Shown: in pieces, positions 33,683 to 43,127 of the stretch | Layout of the letters: every line of letters starts with the position of its first letter | Numbering within the stretch: the stretch's first letter is position 1 | NCBI GenBank assembly: GCA_019637335.1 | Contig: JAHBVV010000024.1 | Span: 55,008-119,007, forward strand | From: Candidatus Hydrogenedentota bacterium | Lineage (GTDB): Bacteria; Hydrogenedentota; Hydrogenedentia; Hydrogenedentales; JAEUWI01 | Length of the DNA: 64,000 bases | Reading direction: 5' to 3' | Translations under genes and position numbers: made by a program | The notes under the pieces: model-generated | Seen by the model: the letters and a program-made list of their open reading frames with translations, nothing else | What the model was told of the DNA's origin: nothing | Databases searched by the model: none

Positions 33683-35787
33683 GGCCGGGCGCCCGCGAAG
33701 GTGAGCATGACCCCGTGCGCGACCGCATCCACGTCGGATGCGCCCCAGGTGGCCACGGGCGTCCCGGCTCCGTCCCGAAGGTGGACATTGACACGCCATC
33801 GGCGGCCGCGCTGGGGAAGCGCGCCGCCCGGCAGGGAGGACGCCGGCGCCTCGATGACAATCTGCAACGGGGAACCCGCGTTCGTCATATTTGATTTCCA
33901 TCCTGCAAGCGGCGTCAGCCTGGTAGTTCCGGCTGCCGCGTAGGCCTCCAGTTCTCCGCCGCTGGAGAGCTGGCACGTCGCGCTCCACCGGCCGGCCTCG
34001 GGAACGGCCACTATCGGCATCAGCGTCAGCGTTACACGCCAGTCATCCGGCGCGGCATCCGCCCGCAACGCGAAGGCCACGGTATCGTCGGTCCAGACCG
34101 CGCGCAACCACGCGCCGTCCGCGCCGCCCGATGGCAACCCGCCACCCTCTTCGGGCGGGGCATGCCACCGGGCATCGCTCCAGGCTTGTTCCAGGGCTTC
34201 CGCGCTGGACAGGTATGGCGCGGGGAGCCGTCCGGGCTGGATGGCGGGCATGATCGAATCCACTTCGAAGGCCCACGGCAATCCTCGCGGCAGCAATTCG
34301 TTGATTAGCAGGCTTTGATGCGCCGTGCTCGCTTCCAGCTGGCGGACATAGCCCTCAAGGTCCAGGGAATTCGACATCTCCTCCGCGTGGAGGAAGATGG
34401 TTTCCCCCGCGTTGTCGCGAGCGTTCCTCCGCTCCAGGGCAAGCGCGGCGATGCCGCCGGATTCATGGAGGCGCGCCGCGCCGGACACCGATCCGTATCG
34501 CACGCTGCCGGCGGCGGGAGAAACGTACTCGCCCCAATGGCCGCGAAGGCGGCGCTCCCCTTCCCGATCCCCGGGCTCAAGCGACAGATGCCAGAGTCCC
34601 GACGCATCCCGGCCCAACAGCAATTCCGCCGCGCCTTCGGGCTCGCGCCGCCACATCCAGACCGCCTCCGTGTGCGCCGGATCACCCACGGGATAGGTCC
34701 GAAAGAACGTTACTCCCGCGTTCGCGACCGCGCCGGCCTTCTCGCCAGACGCCGGGGCGGGCAGGTCGGGAGAAACCGGCGCGTACAGGTACACAGCCCC
34801 CCCGCCCGCAAACACGGCGGCAAGCACCACCGCGAGAACGGCCCGAAAAACAGTGCGCCTGCCGGTCGCGGCGCGTTTCCGAAGTTTCGCATGCTCGCGG
34901 GTCAATGGCCCGAGTATCGTGGTGTCCGCGTCGCTCGATTGAACCGCCGCGTATTCGGGCGTGCCGCGCAGTTGCCGCAGCGCCTCCATCGCGCTCAGAT
35001 CGGCGCCGTCGCTACCCGCCCGTATCAGCGCGTCAACCATTTCAGCCAGCGCGGGAGAAACGTCCTCCGCCACGCCGGCCAGCGGCGGAAGCGGGTTCGA
35101 AACGTGTTGCTTCATGATCGCCAGGGGCGTCTCGCCGGGAAAGGCGACGCTGCCGGTCAGCATTTCGTACAGCATGACGCCAACCGCGAAAAGATCCCAT
35201 CCGGGCCGGGGTTTCTTGCCTTCCCACGCGTCCGGTGGCATATAGCGGGGCGTGCCGAGAAAGATGGTATTACTCTGGGTGATTTGACCGGTATCCAGCA
35301 ATTGGCCGGCCGCCGCGGTCGCCAGCCCAAAGTCGGCGATCTTCGCGTTGCCATCGGGCGCGAGCAGCACGTTTGCGGGCTTCAGGTCCCGGTGGATGAC
35401 GCCCGCCGCGTGGCACGCCTTCAGGCCTTCAAGCACGTCCACCGCGATGCGGACGGCGGACGGCGGGCCTGGCCTCCCGCGCCGGACAAATACATCGAGC
35501 GACGGGCCGTCCACGTACTCCATATCGATGACAAGATGCGAATCGGCCTTCTCCAGGCCGTGCACCGTCACGATGTTGGGGTGGTGGAGCGACGATACGG
35601 ATCGCGCCTCGCGCTTGAACCGCTCGATAAACGTAACATCCTGAATGAGCCGCTCATTGAGCACCTTCAGCGCCACCGTACGGTGCAGGAGGCGATCCTC
35701 GGCCAGGTAAACAATCCCCATCGCGCCCCGGCCCAATTCTCGGATTATCCGGTACTTCTCCAGATTCAACGAGGCAATATCCACCAC
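33679..35787 (-). CDS. Transmembrane Ser/Thr protein kinase with CBM9-like ectodomain (cassette 1)
   Basis: A 702-residue receptor-like kinase. The kinase domain covers residues 10-270, with Gly loop GRGAMG, catalytic Lys K41, HRDLKPAN (132-139) and DFG (152-154). A transmembrane helix lies at about 313-336. The extracytoplasmic part includes a domain from about residue 515 with features of CBM9/DOMON-like beta-sandwiches (WTDDTVAFALRADA and WRVNVHLRDGAGTPVATWG). The product overlaps the following ELWxxDGT gene by ATGA. Kinase 2 at 38159-40324 has the same layout, including a LRGTPEYAA or LHGTPEYDE linker after the kinase domain. The ligand and targets are unknown. Confidence 0.92.
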   Translation of the reverse strand: MVDIASLNLEKYRIIRELGRGAMGIVYLAEDRLLHRTVALKVLNERLIQDVTFIERFKREARSVSSLHHPNIVTVHGLEKADSHLVIDMEYVDGPSLDVFVRRGRPGPPSAVRIAVDVLEGLKACHAAGVIHRDLKPANVLLAPDGNAKIADFGLATAAAGQLLDTGQITQSNTIFLGTPRYMPPDAWEGKKPRPGWDLFAVGVMLYEMLTGSVAFPGETPLAIMKQHVSNPLPPLAGVAEDVSPALAEMVDALIRAGSDGADLSAMEALRQLRGTPEYAAVQSSDADTTILGPLTREHAKLRKRAATGRRTVFRAVLAVVLAAVFAGGGAVYLYAPVSPDLPAPASGEKAGAVANAGVTFFRTYPVGDPAHTEAVWMWRREPEGAAELLLGRDASGLWHLSLEPGDREGERRLRGHWGEYVSPAAGSVRYGSVSGAARLHESGGIAALALERRNARDNAGETIFLHAEEMSNSLDLEGYVRQLEASTAHQSLLINELLPRGLPWAFEVDSIMPAIQPGRLPAPYLSSAEALEQAWSDARWHAPPEEGGGLPSGGADGAWLRAVWTDDTVAFALRADAAPDDWRVTLTLMPIVAVPEAGRWSATCQLSSGGELEAYAAAGTTRLTPLAGWKSNMTNAGSPLQIVIEAPASSLPGGALPQRGRRWRVNVHLRDGAGTPVATWGASDVDAVAHGVMLTFAGARP

Positions 35788-35870
35788 ATACCCTCACGCC
35801 GCGCTCGGGCGGCCTGTCGCATTCGGTCGCGAAACGACTGCGTGTCGCTACCGCACAAAGCTTCTCTCGA

Positions 35871-35899
35871 AGTATAGGCAGTTCGTCAAGAAACTACAA
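35871..35899 (-). promoter_or_regulatory. Promoter candidate for kinase/ELWxxDGT cassette 1
   Basis: TTGTAG (35894-35899) and TATACT (35871-35876) are 17 nt apart on the minus strand. The predicted leader to the kinase ATG at 35787 is about 77 nt. The same -10 and spacing precede cassette 2. Confidence 0.5.
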
Positions 35900-35954
35900 A
35901 AAGATATATGGCGCGTGCAATATTCTGCGACCATTTCATCCAATCGAAATCGCC

Positions 35955-38162
35955 CTACCGCGAATCGGTCCCGGCACGATCAGATACCGCACCCCGAAAC
36001 ACCGCAAGCGCCGATGGCGGGGCCACGTCCCGCACCAGACGCGGCGCCCGTTCGGGCTCGTCCATTACCCACAGCTCGTGGCCGCTCTCCGGGGTGGCGC
36101 CGGAAAGCAGGAGCCTGTCTTCCCACGGCGTAATACGTGTGATCCCCGTCGGGACCACGGGACTGTTCACGATGTCCCGGACCATCTCCGTCCCCTCCGC
36201 CGTGCCGTCCGTTCGCCACAACTCCTCGCCATGGATCCCGTCATCCGCGATGAAATACACGTGGTCGCGCCAGGCCACAAAACCCCGCGGATTGCTCGAC
36301 TCGGGGCCCTCCGCGATGCCCTTCACCTGGAATGGCTTCTCGCCTGGCGTCGCTGACCACAATTCCCGCCCGTCGTACGCCCGGTGTGCGCTGAAAAGCA
36401 CCCGGCCCTTCCACGCGGTGAGATGTCGCGGTCCGGAACTGTTCCCCGCGCCCGGGTAGATGTCCAGTTGCTGCGCGGTTCCCGATTTCGTGCCGTCCGT
36501 AATCCAGAGTTCCGTCCCGTAATCCGGGGACTCCGCGGCAAAATAGACGTGATCGCCCACCCGCGTCAGGTGCTCGGGATTGCTGCTTACGCGCCCGGGA
36601 TAGATGTCCATCAGCAATTCCGTGCCGCCTTCCGTGCCATCGGACACCCACAATTCCCGCCCGTGCGCGAGGTCATCCGCCACAAACACAAATACATCGT
36701 CGAGCGGCGTCAGTTCATCGGGCGCGGACGACGGGTTCACGCTGTTGTCGGTGAACAGGTCGGCCAGCAAAACAGGCGGATACGGCCGCGCCGATGCCCG
36801 CCAGAGTTCCCGCCCGTAGACCGGGTGCGTCGCCGCAAATACGATGGAGTTGCCGGTGAAAATCGTTCCATACGGCTCGGAAGACGCCGGGCCGGCATAC
36901 AGGTCGGCCACTTGGAAAACATCCCGCGTTTCACCGTCCGCATACCAGAGTTCCTCGCCCGTGACCCCGTCTCGCGCACTGAACCACAGGCGACCACGTG
37001 CGTCCAGGGTCAATTCGTACGGCTCGGCGCTCGCGATGCCGGGGTAGATGTCCCGGAGAAGTTGGACCTTCGGATCGGCCCCGTACGGATTCGCCAGCCA
37101 GAGTTCGATGCCGGTCTCCGGCGTGCGGGCCAGCAGGTACACCCCCAGGTTGGATGAGCGAAGGGAATACGGTTCCGATCCAATCGCTCCGGGCGCAATA
37201 TCCTGCATAAGGACCGTGCCCGCTTCCGTGCCGTCCGACTGCCAGAGTTCGCGGCCTGTATCCGGATGCATCGCGCTGAACACAAGCAGCGGCGGGTGGC
37301 CGTCTACGTAGTAGGGAACCGCGTGCGCGGGATCCGATGAGCCATCGCCGGGGTAAATGTCCTTTACCAGGCGGGTGGACTCCGGCGTCCCCTTCGTAAT
37401 CCACAATTCGTTGCCGGTATCCTCCTTGAACGCGCCGAAGAACACGCCGATTCCCGGCGCCGCCGTGAACCCCCAGATTTCCCGATCGAACTCCATAAGC
37501 GGCGTGGTGTCTGCCCCGCTTCCGCTCATGCGCCAGAGATAATGCCCAGCGTGTGCGGTCCCCGCAAAATAATGCGTGCCTTCGTACGTTACGTGGCCAG
37601 ATCCGCTGGTGGTCAGCGGCTCATACCCAGGCGCGGAAAGCCTGCGGGCGTTCCCGGGCGTCCCGTCGGACAGCCAGATTTCGGAAGAGGCGCCGTCCTG
37701 ATGTGGCCCGACGTGAAGCAGCAACAATCCTTCGACATCGCCCACGATTCGCTTGAAGCCCGACACCGGATCGCTCGGCGTGTGCGTATCGACCAGCCGC
37801 GTGGTCCCGCCCGGCTGCCCGTCCGACGCCCAGAGCTGCCCGCCGTCCCTGGGATCATGGACAATAAAATAAATCGTATCGCCGAGCGGGTAGAAAGACT
37901 CCATCGCACGCTCGCCGGGGCCGGGGGTGACGTCGGCGACCAGCTCCGCCGCGCCATCCGGCAGTTTGACGCGCCAGAGTTCTCGGCCCACCCGGCCGTC
38001 CGTGGCCACAAAATAGAGGTGCTCCTGAAACGTGAACAGATGCTGGGGATTCGAGCTCGGCGGCTCATACGCCGAAGCGGTGGATAAACTCGCATGGGCG
38101 GCGACCACCAGCGCCAGGGCGACGGCCCCGGGCAATTGCCGGCATTTCGAAGACTTCCTCAT
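35955..38162 (-). CDS. Exported ELWxxDGT-repeat beta-propeller-like protein (cassette 2)
   Basis: A 735-residue exported protein with about 14 ELW units. Full units have ELWxxDGT (NELWITKGTPEST, RELWVSDGTEGGT) and short units lack DGT (IELWLANPYGAD). The N-terminal signal peptide is followed by YEPPSSNPQHL, matching SSDPQHL in the cassette 1 protein. The start overlaps the upstream kinase stop as ATGA (38159-38162). The two ELWxxDGT genes are separated only by the cassette 1 kinase gene and its promoter, so the unit appears to have duplicated as a pair and diverged. It may be the ligand-binding partner or output target of the kinase, but neither is shown. Confidence 0.88.
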   Translation of the reverse strand: MRKSSKCRQLPGAVALALVVAAHASLSTASAYEPPSSNPQHLFTFQEHLYFVATDGRVGRELWRVKLPDGAAELVADVTPGPGERAMESFYPLGDTIYFIVHDPRDGGQLWASDGQPGGTTRLVDTHTPSDPVSGFKRIVGDVEGLLLLHVGPHQDGASSEIWLSDGTPGNARRLSAPGYEPLTTSGSGHVTYEGTHYFAGTAHAGHYLWRMSGSGADTTPLMEFDREIWGFTAAPGIGVFFGAFKEDTGNELWITKGTPESTRLVKDIYPGDGSSDPAHAVPYYVDGHPPLLVFSAMHPDTGRELWQSDGTEAGTVLMQDIAPGAIGSEPYSLRSSNLGVYLLARTPETGIELWLANPYGADPKVQLLRDIYPGIASAEPYELTLDARGRLWFSARDGVTGEELWYADGETRDVFQVADLYAGPASSEPYGTIFTGNSIVFAATHPVYGRELWRASARPYPPVLLADLFTDNSVNPSSAPDELTPLDDVFVFVADDLAHGRELWVSDGTEGGTELLMDIYPGRVSSNPEHLTRVGDHVYFAAESPDYGTELWITDGTKSGTAQQLDIYPGAGNSSGPRHLTAWKGRVLFSAHRAYDGRELWSATPGEKPFQVKGIAEGPESSNPRGFVAWRDHVYFIADDGIHGEELWRTDGTAEGTEMVRDIVNSPVVPTGITRITPWEDRLLLSGATPESGHELWVMDEPERAPRLVRDVAPPSALAVFRGAVSDRAGTDSR

Positions 38163-40324
38163 CCAGCGCCTCCCTGAAATTCAAGCAACAGCCCGTGCCG
38201 CAGCGCCTCCAGGTCGGCGTCGCCCCAGGTCGCCAGGGTTTGCCATGCTCCACCGGCGGACGGCGCCGCGGCGCGCGCGTTGACGCGCCACCGGTGCGCG
38301 GGCGCGGGCACCGCCGTCTCGGGAAGGTCGGCGATCGGAATCGCCAGTTCGAACGACACCGATCCATCGCCCGGCGCCGAGGCCCCCGCGTCCCACGTGC
38401 ACTCCCACGGTTGTTCCGCGCCCCCCAGCTCCGCGCGGCCCCGGATGGATCCGTCGCCGCGCACGGTGACGAAGAAGCGCCCGCCGTGGTCGAGCGACGT
38501 ATCCAGGGCCGGAAGCACGCCCACTTCAAACTGAGTCTCCGGCGGGGCCTCCGGCAGCCGCGCCGCGAAAACCACCGAGCTCTCCGTCCAGCGAACGAGC
38601 AGCGGCGGTGCGCCCGAGTCGGGCGGGATGACGGCCTCCCCGGTGCGGCCGTACGAATCGAATTCGCCGCGCGTCCACGTGGCCTCCGAAAGCACGCCAT
38701 CGGCGGTAACCGCTTCCTGAATCCGCGGAACCCGGATCCGGCCGCCCGCCAGGGCCGGCAGGCGCGCTTCCAGCGCCGCAGCCCAGGGAAGCCGCCGCCC
38801 CAGCAATTCGGCGTACAGCAACGGCTGGAGCGCCGGGTTCGCCTCCAGATCGCGCCAGAAGGATGTGGCGTCGTACCCGTTGGCGCGCGCGCGTCCCGAC
38901 ACCGTGAACTTGGTGCGGGAACCGTCCCGCTCGCGCACGCGCTCCAGGCTGATCACCGCGCTGCCCGCGTCCGCGTCCCACGCCAGCGATCCCGCCAGGC
39001 TGCCGAAGTGGACCAGCCGGTTCTCCAGCGAATGCACCTTCGCCCACGCGCCGGAAACCCGATACATCTCGCCGGGCCCCGCCGGCGGCCCGATCTCCAG
39101 CGACCACAGACCCAGCTCCGTGAAGCCGGTGATTGCCGTTGGGATGCCCCGGGCGTCCCGTTCCACGCCCCACACGCCATCGCCAAACGCCGGGTTGTCC
39201 ACGGCCCGCACATCGAGAAAGACGGGCGCGTCCGCCGGGAGCGCCGCCCGCGGCGCCGCCGCCGGGTTGGATTCGGGAGCCGGTGCGGGCGGCGTGGCCC
39301 CGGGCCGGGTTACAGTCCACAGGAGCAGAGCCGCCGCCGCCGCCAGCGAGACCGCGGCGGCCCGCCGCGCCAGGCGCCGCATCCGGTAGGTCCCGAGGCT
39401 TCGAAGCCGCGCCGCGTATAGGCCGCGCTTTGGAATGGCGGGAAGCGTGCGCGACGTGTTGCTTTCGTTCAATTCGTCGTATTCGGGTGTGCCGTGCAGC
39501 AGGTCGAGGGCAGCCGCCGCGTCCAGGGGGAGCGCGCCAGGCTTGCCCGTCGCCACCAGCGTGTCAACAAACGCCGCGAACGACGGCGAGACACTGTCCG
39601 ACACGGTCTCCAGCGGCGGCAACGGATCCGCGATCTGGCTCCGCATAATGGCCACCGGACTGTCCCCCTCGAATGCGGTTCGCCTCGAAACCAGTTCAAA
39701 CAGGACGATGCCCAGCGCGTAAAGATCCCACGACGGGTCCGGCGCGCCGCCTTCCCAGGCGCACAGCGGCATGTAACGCGGCGTGCCCATGAAGAATCCG
39801 GTCGACGTGTTCCCCCGAACCTTGTCTTCCAATTGATCCGCGTAGGCCGTCGCCAGGCCAAAATCCGTTACCTTCGCCTGGCCCTGCTGGTTCAACAGGA
39901 TGTTGCTTGGCTTGATGTCCCGGTGCATGATGCCCAGCTGGTGGCACGCCGCAAGCCCGTTCAGCGCATCGTTCGCGATGGCTGCCAGGACAAAAGGCGT
40001 CGGGGCCGGGCCCTGGCGATACTCGGCCAGCGACAGGCCATCGACGAATTCCATGTCGATGGCGACCGCATCCCCCGTCTGCTCAATGCCGTTGACATAC
40101 ACGATATTCGGGTGATGCAGCTGCGAAACCGACCGCGCCTCTTCCAGGAATCGCTTTACAAAGGCCTCATCCCGGTTTAAGTGCCGGTGCAACACCTTCA
40201 ACGCAACGCGGCGTCCCAGCTGGCGGTCTTCCGCGAGATAGACGACACCCATGCCCCCCCGGCCCAACTCTCGAAGGACTTCATATCTCTCCGACGCCAG
40301 TAAAGGCGGTTCCACCGTGCGCAT
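38159..40324 (-). CDS. Transmembrane Ser/Thr protein kinase with CBM9-like ectodomain (cassette 2)
   Basis: A 721-residue receptor-like kinase, numbered from the ATG at 40324. The Gly loop is GRGGMG at 21-26, the catalytic Lys is in VALKVL (K43) and HRDIKPSN and DFGLATA follow. A transmembrane helix (AAAVSLAAAAALLLW) precedes an extracytoplasmic CBM9-like region. The region is marked by ADGVLSEATWTR, RWTESSVVFAARLPE and HRWRVNARA, then LATWGDADLEALRHG. A GTG at 40315, nine nt after GGGAGG, is an alternative start, and the open frame reaches 40354. It resembles kinase 1 throughout, including the short post-kinase linker. Promoter and ATGA overlap with the ELWxxDGT gene define a two-gene operon. 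Confidence 0.92.
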   Translation of the reverse strand: MRTVEPPLLASERYEVLRELGRGGMGVVYLAEDRQLGRRVALKVLHRHLNRDEAFVKRFLEEARSVSQLHHPNIVYVNGIEQTGDAVAIDMEFVDGLSLAEYRQGPAPTPFVLAAIANDALNGLAACHQLGIMHRDIKPSNILLNQQGQAKVTDFGLATAYADQLEDKVRGNTSTGFFMGTPRYMPLCAWEGGAPDPSWDLYALGIVLFELVSRRTAFEGDSPVAIMRSQIADPLPPLETVSDSVSPSFAAFVDTLVATGKPGALPLDAAAALDLLHGTPEYDELNESNTSRTLPAIPKRGLYAARLRSLGTYRMRRLARRAAAVSLAAAAALLLWTVTRPGATPPAPAPESNPAAAPRAALPADAPVFLDVRAVDNPAFGDGVWGVERDARGIPTAITGFTELGLWSLEIGPPAGPGEMYRVSGAWAKVHSLENRLVHFGSLAGSLAWDADAGSAVISLERVRERDGSRTKFTVSGRARANGYDATSFWRDLEANPALQPLLYAELLGRRLPWAAALEARLPALAGGRIRVPRIQEAVTADGVLSEATWTRGEFDSYGRTGEAVIPPDSGAPPLLVRWTESSVVFAARLPEAPPETQFEVGVLPALDTSLDHGGRFFVTVRGDGSIRGRAELGGAEQPWECTWDAGASAPGDGSVSFELAIPIADLPETAVPAPAHRWRVNARAAAPSAGGAWQTLATWGDADLEALRHGLLLEFQGGAG

Positions 40325-40398
40325 CCTCCCGAAAGCGCACCGGATACAACCCACTCATCCGCGCGCGCCACTGCTCTTGCGCGTACTTCGCACGCCTC

Positions 40399-40427
40399 AG
40401 TATAGAGACTGCGCCAGTCCGGAACAA
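40399..40427 (-). promoter_or_regulatory. Promoter candidate for kinase/ELWxxDGT cassette 2
   Basis: TTGTTC (40422-40427) and TATACT (40399-40404) are 17 nt apart on the minus strand. The predicted leader to the kinase ATG is about 68 nt, similar to cassette 1. Confidence 0.5.
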
Positions 40428-40452
40428 CCCCGCGCCCCCGCGCCGCACGGAC

Positions 40453-41214
40453 CTAGTCGCGCACGATCAGCGCGCGCATGTACTCCCGGTTCATGATGGT
40501 GATGTTTTCCACCTTGATCTCCTTCGGGCAAACCCCCTCGCACTCGTAGTGCTTCGAGCAACTTCCAAAACCTTCTCGATCCATCTGCTCCACCATCGCA
40601 AGCACGCGGCGGCAACGCTCCGGATTGCCCTGCGGCAGTATGGACAACTGCGCCACCTTCGCGGCCGTAAAAAGGCTCGCCGAACCGTTCGGGCACGCCG
40701 CCACGCACGCGCCACACCCAATACACGCCGCCGCGTCCATCGCCGCATCCGCGCGATGCTTCGGCACCGGGTTCGCGTTCGCGTCAGGAGCCTGCCCCGT
40801 CTTCACCGAGACATAGCCCCCCGCCTGGATTATCCGGTCGAAGGCGCTCCGGTCCACCGCAATATCCTTGACGATCGGGAAAGCCGATGAACGCCAAGGC
40901 TCCACCACGATGGTGTCCCCGTCCTTGAACTTGCGCATGTGCAGCTGGCATAGCGTCGTCGCCGATTCCGGGCCGTGCGCCACGCCGTTCACCACCGCGC
41001 CGCAGCTCCCGCAGATGCCCTCGCGGCAATCGTGATCGAACGCGATCGGATCCTTGTCTTCCTTTTCCAGGTCTTCGTTGACCACGTCAAGCAATTCGAG
41101 GAACGAGGCGTCCGTGGAGATGTTCTTCACGGTGTAGGACGCGAAAGACCCGCGCGCGTCCTGGTCCGCCTGGCGCCAGATCCGCAAGGTAACATTGATC
41201 GTCTTCTCCGCCAT
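40453..41214 (-). CDS. sdhB: Succinate dehydrogenase/fumarate reductase iron-sulfur subunit
   Basis: A 253-residue iron-sulfur subunit that passes electrons from the flavoprotein to the cytochrome b. The 2Fe-2S ligands are in [10 protein letters not shown] followed by CQLHMR. The 4Fe-4S and 3Fe-4S clusters use [14 protein letters not shown] and the later [15 protein letters not shown], all intact. The ATG at 41214 overlaps the sdhA stop by one base. The gene order on the minus strand is sdhC, sdhA, sdhB, typical of the type-B quinone-reacting enzyme. It works with succinate or fumarate depending on conditions. Confidence 0.97.
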   Translation of the reverse strand: MAEKTINVTLRIWRQADQDARGSFASYTVKNISTDASFLELLDVVNEDLEKEDKDPIAFDHDCREGICGSCGAVVNGVAHGPESATTLCQLHMRKFKDGDTIVVEPWRSSAFPIVKDIAVDRSAFDRIIQAGGYVSVKTGQAPDANANPVPKHRADAAMDAAACIGCGACVAACPNGSASLFTAAKVAQLSILPQGNPERCRRVLAMVEQMDREGFGSCSKHYECEGVCPKEIKVENITIMNREYMRALIVRD

Positions 41215-43124
41215 TACTTGTAGCTCCTCTGGGTCAACGCCACATTCTCGAACGCCAGCGGTTCCTTGTGCAGCACCGGATCCGTTCCCACACCATTGAA
41301 CTCCCACGCCGCCGCGTAACAGAACTCGTCATCGTTGCGCTTCGCCTCGCCGTCCTCCGTCTGGCTTTCCTCGCGGAAGTGGCCGCCGCAGGATTCCGTC
41401 CGGTGCAGCGCATCGCGCACCATCAACTCCGCGAACTCCAGGAAATCCGCCACGCGCCCCGCGCGCTCCAACACCTGGTTAAAGGTCCCCGGCGATCCGG
41501 TGACGTTTACATCGTCCCAGAACTCCGCCCGCAGCTTCGGGATTTCCCGCAGCGCTTCGCTCAGGCCCGCTGCGTTGCGCGCCATGCCGCACTTGTCCCA
41601 CATGATCTTGCCCAGCGCCCGGTGGAACTCGTCCACCGTGCGGCGGCCCTTCGAATGCACCAGGGTGTCGATCCGGCTCGTCACCGCTTCCTCCGCCGCC
41701 TTGAACTCGGGATGATCCGCCGCCGCCCGGACCGGGCCCGCCTTCGCCAGGTAATCGCCCAGCGTGTACGGGATCACGAAATAACCGTCCGCCAGGCCCT
41801 GCATCAGCGCGCTCGCGCCCAGCCGGTTCGCCCCGTGATCCGAGAAGTTCGCCTCCCCGATCACGTGCAGCCCCGGCAGGTTGCTCATCAGGTTGTAATC
41901 CACCCAGAGACCACCCATCGTGTAGTGCACCGCCGGGTAGATCATCATCGCCGTCTCGTACGGGTTCTCGTCCACAATCCGCTCGTACATGTCGAACAGA
42001 TTGCCATATTTCGAGCGGATCACCTCCGCGCCGTCGCGCTCGATCGCGTCGCGGAAGTCCAGATACACCGCCATCCCCGTCGGGCCCACGCCGTACCCCT
42101 TGTCGCACCACTCCTTCGCATTGCGCGAAGCGACATCGCGCGGCACCAGATTACCGAAGCTGGGGTATTTCTCTTCGAGGTAATAATTCCGCTGCTCCTC
42201 CGGGATCTGGCGCGGCGGCCGCATATCGCCCGCCTTCTTCGGCACCCAGATCCGCCCGTCATTCCGCAGGCTCTCGCTCATCAGCGTCAGCTTCGACTGG
42301 TAGTCCCCGCTCGCCGGGATGCAGGTCGGGTGAATCTGCGTGAAGCACGGGTTCGCGAAAAATGCCCCCCGCCGGTGTGCGCGCCACGTCGCCGTGACGT
42401 TACTCCCCATCGCGTTCGTTGAAAGGTAAAAAACGTTGCCGTAGCCGCCCGTCGCAAGAATCACCGCGTCCGCGGCGTGCGTCTCGATCTGGCCGTTGAT
42501 CAGATTCCGGCAGATGATGCCCGCCACGCGCCCGTCTATCACCACCAGGTCAAGCATCTCCCGGCGCGGAAACATCTGCACGTGCCCGCGCGCGACTTCC
42601 TTCATCAGCGCGCCATAGGCCCCCAGCAGCAGCTGCTGACCTGTCTGCCCGCGCGCGTAGAACGTGCGGGACACCTGCGCGCCGCCGAATGATCGGTTGT
42701 CCAGGTAGCCGCCATACTCCCGCGCAAACGGAACGCCCTGCGCCACACACTGGTCGATAATGTTGACGCTCACCTCCGCCAGGCGGTGCACGTTGGCCTC
42801 GCGCGATCGGTAGTCGCCCCCCTTGATCGTGTCGTAAAACAACCGGTGGACGCTGTCGCCGTCGTTCGTGTAGTTCTTCGCCGCGTTAATCCCGCCCTGC
42901 GCCGCGATGCTGTGCGCGCGGCGGGGCGTGTCCTGAAAGCAGAAGGACTTCACATTGTAGCCCAGTTCGCCCAGCGACGCCGCCGCCGAGGCGCCCGCCA
43001 GGCCCGTGCCCACCACGACCACATTGAACTTGCGTTTGTTCGCCGGGTTCACCAGCTTCATTTCGAACTTGTGGCGCGTCCACTTGTCCGCAATCGGCCC
43101 CTCGGGGATCTTGCTGTCCAGCAT
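41214..43124 (-). CDS. sdhA: Succinate dehydrogenase/fumarate reductase flavoprotein subunit
   Basis: A 636-residue flavoprotein that oxidises succinate or reduces fumarate. The FAD-binding motif [13 protein letters not shown] near residue 39 and the [10 protein letters not shown] element, which contains the His that covalently binds FAD, are present. [15 protein letters not shown] and the later [11 protein letters not shown] catalytic region are intact. Subunit length and arrangement match the type-B enzymes of Bacteroidetes and related phyla. It is translated before sdhB with a one-base stop/start overlap and lies 3 nt after sdhC. Confidence 0.97.
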   Translation of the reverse strand: MLDSKIPEGPIADKWTRHKFEMKLVNPANKRKFNVVVVGTGLAGASAAASLGELGYNVKSFCFQDTPRRAHSIAAQGGINAAKNYTNDGDSVHRLFYDTIKGGDYRSREANVHRLAEVSVNIIDQCVAQGVPFAREYGGYLDNRSFGGAQVSRTFYARGQTGQQLLLGAYGALMKEVARGHVQMFPRREMLDLVVIDGRVAGIICRNLINGQIETHAADAVILATGGYGNVFYLSTNAMGSNVTATWRAHRRGAFFANPCFTQIHPTCIPASGDYQSKLTLMSESLRNDGRIWVPKKAGDMRPPRQIPEEQRNYYLEEKYPSFGNLVPRDVASRNAKEWCDKGYGVGPTGMAVYLDFRDAIERDGAEVIRSKYGNLFDMYERIVDENPYETAMMIYPAVHYTMGGLWVDYNLMSNLPGLHVIGEANFSDHGANRLGASALMQGLADGYFVIPYTLGDYLAKAGPVRAAADHPEFKAAEEAVTSRIDTLVHSKGRRTVDEFHRALGKIMWDKCGMARNAAGLSEALREIPKLRAEFWDDVNVTGSPGTFNQVLERAGRVADFLEFAELMVRDALHRTESCGGHFREESQTEDGEAKRNDDEFCYAAAWEFNGVGTDPVLHKEPLAFENVALTQRSYK

Positions 43125-43127
43125 GCG

